Source of the DNA: Rikenellaceae bacterium
GTDB taxonomy: Bacteria > Bacteroidota > Bacteroidia > Bacteroidales > UBA932
DNA: 10,018 bases
Reading direction: 5' to 3'
Assembly (NCBI GenBank): GCA_900769735.1
Contig: CAAGHY010000138.1
Location: 1-10,018 of the forward strand
Shown here: in pieces, positions 6,573-10,018 of the stretch
Position numbering within the stretch: the first letter of the stretch is position 1
Layout: every line of letters starts with the position of its first letter
The notes under the pieces: model-generated
The model's input: only the letters and a program-made list of their open reading frames with translations
Databases searched by the model: none
What the model was told of the DNA's origin: nothing
Made by a program: the position numbers and the translations under genes

Positions 6573-7667
6573 ATGAAGTATAACTTTAGGATAACTACAA
6601 TTGACAGGTATATAATAAAGAAGTTCATTGGAACGTACTTCTTTGCAATCCTGCTTATCATTGGTATTGTAATCATTTTTGATATCAGTGAGAAGATTGA
6701 TGATTTTGTGGAGAAGAGTGCCCCATTGAAAGAGATTATCTTCAATTATTACTCCAACTTCATCCCTTATTTTATGAATATGTTCAGTCCGATGTTCGTA
6801 TTCATTGCCGTTATTTTCTTTACATCAAAACTTGCTGCAAATTCAGAGATCATTGCTATTCTGGCGGGTGGTATCAGTTTCAAGAGGATGATGTATCCGT
6901 ATATAGTGTCGGCATTTGCAATTGCCCTGTTCAGCCTGGCCCTTAACCTGTATGTAATTCCGCCGGCCAACAAAGGGCGTCTTGCATTTGAAAACAAGTA
7001 TATAAAGAAGAAGTTTGAAAATACCGGAAAGGATATGCACTATCAGATTTCTCCTGGTACTTTCATGTATGTAGAGTCCTTTGCAACCTGGAACAATACT
7101 GCCTACAAGTTTACACTTGAAAATGTTGACGGACATAATATAACTTCCAAACTGAGTGCCCAGTCCGCACAGTGGGATTCAACCAAAGGGTGCTGGAAGC
7201 TGAGGAATTACCATCTGAGGGAGTTTATTGGCAGCACTGAGAAAATTACAACAGGAAAGAGCCTTGATACCACTCTTGTAATTACCATTGATGATTTCTA
7301 CAGAAGGAAAAATGTGGTGGAGACACTCAATTATTCACAATTGAATGAGCTTATAGAAACACAGGAGATGCGAGGGGACCAGATGGTGAAATATGCCCTC
7401 ATTGAGAAGCATACCCGTTTTGCAATGCCATTTTCTGCATTTATCCTTACTATAATTGGAGTATCTCTCTCGTCAAAGAAAAGGAGGGGAGGTATAGGTA
7501 TGAATATAGGTATAGGAATTGCGTTGAGTTTCTCTTACATTCTGTTTCTCCGTTTCAGCCAGATGTTTGTGCATACGGGGGCTTTGCCGCCTTCAATAGC
7601 ACTTTGGCTTCCTAATGCAATATTTGCCGTAATTGCCGTATTCCTATACAGGATTGCACCTAAATAG
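6573..7667 (+). CDS. LptF/LptG-family permease (YjgP/YjgQ)
   Basis: A 364-residue inner-membrane protein with the LptF/LptG plan. Three N-terminal membrane helices (about 20-37, 66-84, 108-130) are followed by a periplasmic beta-jellyroll domain (about 135-250) and three C-terminal helices (about 284-300, 308-332, 340-359). The segment LAANSEIIAILAGGISFKRM (87-106) between helices 2 and 3 is the conserved coupling region expected to contact the LptB ATPase. Opening TTIDRYIIKKFIGTY is also typical. LptF and LptG form the membrane part of the LptB2FG exporter that extracts lipopolysaccharide from the inner membrane. Which of the two this is cannot be decided here. It begins 20 bp after tgt in the same direction. 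Its last 24 bp overlap the end of the opposing thiamine pyrophosphokinase gene. Confidence 0.93.
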   Translation: MKYNFRITTIDRYIIKKFIGTYFFAILLIIGIVIIFDISEKIDDFVEKSAPLKEIIFNYYSNFIPYFMNMFSPMFVFIAVIFFTSKLAANSEIIAILAGGISFKRMMYPYIVSAFAIALFSLALNLYVIPPANKGRLAFENKYIKKKFENTGKDMHYQISPGTFMYVESFATWNNTAYKFTLENVDGHNITSKLSAQSAQWDSTKGCWKLRNYHLREFIGSTEKITTGKSLDTTLVITIDDFYRRKNVVETLNYSQLNELIETQEMRGDQMVKYALIEKHTRFAMPFSAFILTIIGVSLSSKKRRGGIGMNIGIGIALSFSYILFLRFSQMFVHTGALPPSIALWLPNAIFAVIAVFLYRIAPK

Positions 7668-8330
7668 CAGAACAGGTGCAGGATGATTGAATTCGAGGGT
7701 AAAGGTTTCTCCTGTTGCCTCGTTCAGTGTGCCGCTCCACCAGAATTCAAACGTTGCCTCATCAGTAGGGTATTTGAGTCCTGTGGATCTGATGCGTACG
7801 GTATTGTCAAATGATATTATTGAAATTTGCTGTCCAGGATGTGAACTGGCTGTAAAGGAGTTGAAGTGAGAGGTGAAAATACCGTTGTCTGTAACAATGT
7901 CCACATATATCCCTTTGTGCATTGTATTGCCGAACGGAGCTATTCTGTTTCCTGTGTTTTTAGTGTATTCCATCAGCAGGGAGATGTTTCCCAGCGTGTG
8001 GTCTTCCCTACCTCCGGTATTTCCAAGGATATGGATATTGGCCTCTTCTCCTGCCGGCACAAGACCCAATGCAAAGCTGAAGGCCTTTGTCTGGTCATTG
8101 GTCTCCTGACAACCGCTCCGGTGGATTATGTCCTTATACGTCTCTTTGTATTCCTGGGGCAGTGAGTCCATATCACCAACTATGTAGTGAGGTGTCCTTC
8201 CTTTCAGTTTAAGTACGGATGCATCACAACATATGACAATATCGGCATTGTGCAACAACCCCAGAGGATATTCCGCTGTGGGGTAATTGCCGTCTGCCAA
8301 TATTGCAATCTCCAATCTCCTTTTCTGCAT
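7644..8330 (-). CDS. Thiamine pyrophosphokinase
   Basis: A 228-residue cytoplasmic enzyme transferring pyrophosphate from ATP to thiamine to give thiamine diphosphate. The N-terminal catalytic half has ILADGNYP (10-17), CCDASVLKL (34-42), the acidic VGDMDSL (51-57), ETNDQTKAF (76-84) and GGREDHTLGN (106-115), all hallmark ATP/Mg and active-site blocks of the family. The C-terminal beta half ends with GLKYPTDEATFEF and a SxxNE-like segment (SGTLNEATGE). Start choice: the frame extends to a TTG at 8357 inside fmt, but the ATG at 8330, 4 bp after the fmt stop, gives the normal length with the first strand (LEIAILADG) close to the N terminus, so I prefer it. It is last in the permease-fmt-thiamine pyrophosphokinase run and overlaps the opposing permease gene tail by 24 bp. 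Confidence 0.93.
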   Translation of the reverse strand: MQKRRLEIAILADGNYPTAEYPLGLLHNADIVICCDASVLKLKGRTPHYIVGDMDSLPQEYKETYKDIIHRSGCQETNDQTKAFSFALGLVPAGEEANIHILGNTGGREDHTLGNISLLMEYTKNTGNRIAPFGNTMHKGIYVDIVTDNGIFTSHFNSFTASSHPGQQISIISFDNTVRIRSTGLKYPTDEATFEFWWSGTLNEATGETFTLEFNHPAPVLLFRCNPV

Positions 8331-8334
8331 ATCA

Positions 8335-9336
8335 TCAGAAGAATCTGAATGTTTCAATGTTTCTGAAGCCCAAAAGGAAATCTTTTGTACGCATCCTTTT
8401 TTTGCCGGCCATCTGTATCTCTTCCAGAGAGATTACTGAGCCGTCTGCGCAGGTGACGTGAATATAGCTTTTACTGTCGCTAGTAACACGTCCTACCTCA
8501 TTTGCAGCAGATTCGTTGGATCCGCTTATTACAGAACATTCAAAGATCTTGAATTCGTGGGTTTTCTCACCGTCAGTCATTGCTGCTGTTGCAGCAGGGT
8601 ATGGAGAGAGACCTCTTACAAGTCTGTCTATAAGTTCTGCGCAGGTTGAGTTTGGCTGCTCTGCATCCTGCATATCCCATTTGATTCTTCCAAGCTCCTT
8701 GTTCAGTTTTGGGGCACCTGTAATTTTTCCCTCCTGTGGACGGGCAGTAAGTCTGCCCTCTACAAGTCCTTCAACTGTTTCAACAACCAGACCTGCACCT
8801 ATACCCATAAGCTTGTCATACAGTGTGCCTATTGTTTCGCGCTCCTCTATTGGGCAGCTGCGCTGCATAAGAATATTTCCCGTATCTATCTCTTTGTCTA
8901 TAAGGAATGTGGTTACACCACTCTCTTTCTCCCCTTTTATGATTGCCCAGTTGATTGGGGCAGCTCCTCTGTATAGTGGCAGCAATGAGCCGTGAAGGTT
9001 GAATGTGCCAAGTTTTGGCATAGCCCAAACAACTTCTGGAAGCATACGGAATGCAACTACAATGAACATATCAGCCTCAAGTTCCCTCAATTCTGCAAGG
9101 AACCCTTCATCTTTCAATGATACAGGCTGCATCAGTTTTGTGCCGTTTGGAACAAGATGCTCTACTGCATATTGTTTTACTGCACTCTGGTTCAGTTTCA
9201 GACCTCTTCCGCTTGGTTTGTCGGGAACAGTTACAACACCGGCTATGTTGTAGCCTTTTTGTACAAGTGCATCAAGTGGGGCAACGGCAAATTCCGGTGT
9301 GCCCATATATACTATGCGGGGTGAAATGTTGCTCAT
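8335..9336 (-). CDS. fmt: Methionyl-tRNA formyltransferase
   Basis: A 333-residue enzyme that formylates initiator Met-tRNA using 10-formyltetrahydrofolate. The N-terminal Rossmann-like hydrolase/transferase domain starts RIVYMGTPEFAV (7-18) and has the loop DKPSGRGLKL (39-48). The catalytic triad is in place: Asn113 and His115 in NLHGSLLPLYRG (113-124), and Asp151 in IDKEIDTGNIL (146-156), with the same spacing as in the E. coli enzyme. A linker leads into the OB-fold-like C-terminal tRNA-binding domain (about 207-333), with the entry motif APKLNKELGRIKW and LSPYPAA. Length is slightly above the usual 310-320. It starts 11 bp after the upstream permease stop and ends 4 bp before the thiamine pyrophosphokinase start, so the three should share one transcript. 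Confidence 0.97.
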   Translation of the reverse strand: MSNISPRIVYMGTPEFAVAPLDALVQKGYNIAGVVTVPDKPSGRGLKLNQSAVKQYAVEHLVPNGTKLMQPVSLKDEGFLAELRELEADMFIVVAFRMLPEVVWAMPKLGTFNLHGSLLPLYRGAAPINWAIIKGEKESGVTTFLIDKEIDTGNILMQRSCPIEERETIGTLYDKLMGIGAGLVVETVEGLVEGRLTARPQEGKITGAPKLNKELGRIKWDMQDAEQPNSTCAELIDRLVRGLSPYPAATAAMTDGEKTHEFKIFECSVISGSNESAANEVGRVTSDSKSYIHVTCADGSVISLEEIQMAGKKRMRTKDFLLGFRNIETFRFF

Positions 9337-9347
9337 AACAGTTGTTT

Positions 9348-9920
9348 TTAATGGCGCTTAAATTTTCTTGCCAGAACTTTTGCAAGGGCAATCCAATGCT
9401 CCCTGCTGAAAATTTTCTTGAAGAACGATATGTATGAATCGGCATTGAAAAGCGCCGAGTCTTTGGTTGATTTCCAGGTTAGGAATGCACCCATCGGGAA
9501 GAGGACAAATGTGGAGATGAATGCCCCTATGAATGGAGTAATGGCTCCGTCATTTGCCAGTTTCTTGCCGCTTATGTCCACTACCCAGTATATTACAAAG
9601 AAGAACATTGAAACAATTACCGGGGTTCCCAAGCCTCCTTTCCTTATGATGGCACCAAGTGGGGCTCCAATGAAAAAGAAGATGAGACAGGCAATGGAAA
9701 GGGTGAACTTCCTGAAACTCTCCAGAATGGTTCTTCTTAGAGGATAAGCAACGGATTGTATGTCCTGAGGAACGTATTTTATGTTTGAGATCTGTTGGTC
9801 AAGGTGCGTGATTGCCTGTTTGTATGCAGCTTGCTCCTCAATGACATCCTTCCATAGGAACAGGGAATCCGGACATATGGTTCTGCTGTATTTTTCGTTG
9901 GCCTTGTTGGAAGTATCCAT
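9348..9920 (-). CDS. LptF/LptG-family permease, C-terminal part (apparently truncated by frameshift)
   Basis: The readable frame gives 190 residues from an internal-looking Met. It holds only the end of an LptF/LptG permease: the tail of the periplasmic domain (1-65) and three membrane helices (about 71-91, 99-116, 127-148). The conserved stretch FTLSIACLIFFFIGAPLGAI (72-91), then RKGGLG (93-98) and WKSTKDSALFNADSY (149-163), is diagnostic for the Bacteroidota form. The N-terminal three helices and most of the jellyroll are missing, so this is not a complete gene. In-frame sequence upstream of the Met still looks coding (KVIFIDDLKYAYQ) until a TGA at 9966-9968, which suggests that 9920 is not the true start. 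The gene sits 11 bp before fmt. It is either frameshifted near 9955-9966 or carries an assembly error; see the next entry. Confidence 0.8.
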   Translation of the reverse strand: MDTSNKANEKYSRTICPDSLFLWKDVIEEQAAYKQAITHLDQQISNIKYVPQDIQSVAYPLRRTILESFRKFTLSIACLIFFFIGAPLGAIIRKGGLGTPVIVSMFFFVIYWVVDISGKKLANDGAITPFIGAFISTFVLFPMGAFLTWKSTKDSALFNADSYISFFKKIFSREHWIALAKVLARKFKRH

Positions 9921-10018
9921 CTGGTATGCATACTTCAGGTCATCTATGAAAATTACCTTTCTTGTTCAGGCTCTTCTTTTTCTGGGGTAAAATGCTTAAA
10001 ATAGGTATTAATTCCAAG
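9921..10018 (-). pseudogene. Upstream, out-of-frame continuation of the permease gene
   Basis: Reading leftward from the window edge, one frame is open over 10018-9956 and gives LGINTYFKHFTPEKEEPEQER before a TAA at 9953-9955. The permease frame is open from 9920 up to a TGA at 9966-9968 and gives KVIFIDDLKYAYQ directly before Met1. The two frames overlap around AGAAAGG. One extra A there would join them as ...EPEQEKVIFIDDLKYAYQMD..., an apparently smooth jellyroll-strand reading. I infer a single-base deletion, real or a sequencing artefact. The alternative is that the first frame is simply the charged C terminus of a separate upstream gene. Confidence 0.5.

Noticed and set aside
7655..7680. 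Stem TGCACCT/AGGTGCA as a terminator between the convergent permease and thiamine pyrophosphokinase genes
   Set aside because: There are only 7 pairs with a 12-nt loop and no T tract on either strand. It also lies within or beside coding sequence.
8331..8357. TTG start for thiamine pyrophosphokinase inside fmt
   Set aside because: An ATG 4 bp after the fmt stop gives a normal-length protein starting close to the first conserved strand. The added residues are polar and not family-like.
8516..8995. 159-residue plus-strand open frame opposite fmt
   Set aside because: It is Ser/Pro-rich, fully inside fmt on the opposite strand, and unsupported by any domain.
1..10018. Search for CRISPR repeats, insertion sequences, toxin-antitoxin pairs, integrases, phage genes or a novel defence island
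   Set aside because: No direct-repeat arrays, terminal inverted repeats or mobile-element proteins were seen. Every major reading frame belongs to a recognisable family, nearly all of them housekeeping genes.

Overview
The window looks like a chromosomal housekeeping segment from a member of the Bacteroidota, most likely order Bacteroidales. Three things point there: protein family variants typical of that phylum (a GSCFA-domain protein, a signal-peptide-bearing NupC-type transporter, a DUF151-UVR protein, and a tRNA-guanine transglycosylase without the zinc cysteines); gene starts without convincing Shine-Dalgarno sequences; and promoter boxes of the TAnnTTTG type used by the Bacteroidota primary sigma factor. 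The genus cannot be told from the sequence alone. No mobile element, CRISPR array, phage gene or defence system is visible, and coding density is high on both strands.

Layout. At 1-112 lie the 3' end of a 5S rRNA (the tail of an rRNA operon) and a strong intrinsic terminator. At 156-2195, on the minus strand, is a compact cluster transcribed queG -> GSCFA protein -> rubredoxin. A divergent intergenic region follows, then an SDR-type L-threonine 3-dehydrogenase on the plus strand (2307-3269). It ends at a hairpin terminator shared with the convergent minus-strand pair DUF151-UVR gene -> nucleoside transporter (3350-5317). A second divergent region with back-to-back promoters (about 5318-5421) separates this pair from the plus-strand pair tgt -> LptF/LptG-family permease (5422-7667). 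The rest (7644-10018) is a minus-strand run: LptF/LptG-family permease (C-terminal part) -> fmt -> thiamine pyrophosphokinase. Its last gene overlaps the tail of the plus-strand permease by 24 bp.

Themes. Two queuosine genes occur here: tgt inserts preQ1 into tRNA and queG performs the last reduction to queuosine. Two permeases of the LPS-export LptF/LptG family lie about 1.7 kb apart in convergent orientation. Other jobs are initiator-tRNA formylation (fmt), thiamine cofactor formation, threonine catabolism, nucleoside uptake and small-scale electron transfer (rubredoxin).

The points most worth checking are an apparent single-base frameshift in the right-hand permease, loss of the zinc cysteines in Tgt, a strongly diverged DUF151 domain, and a queG promoter box so close to the start codon that the mRNA may be leaderless. 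I did not find evidence of an undescribed multi-gene system.
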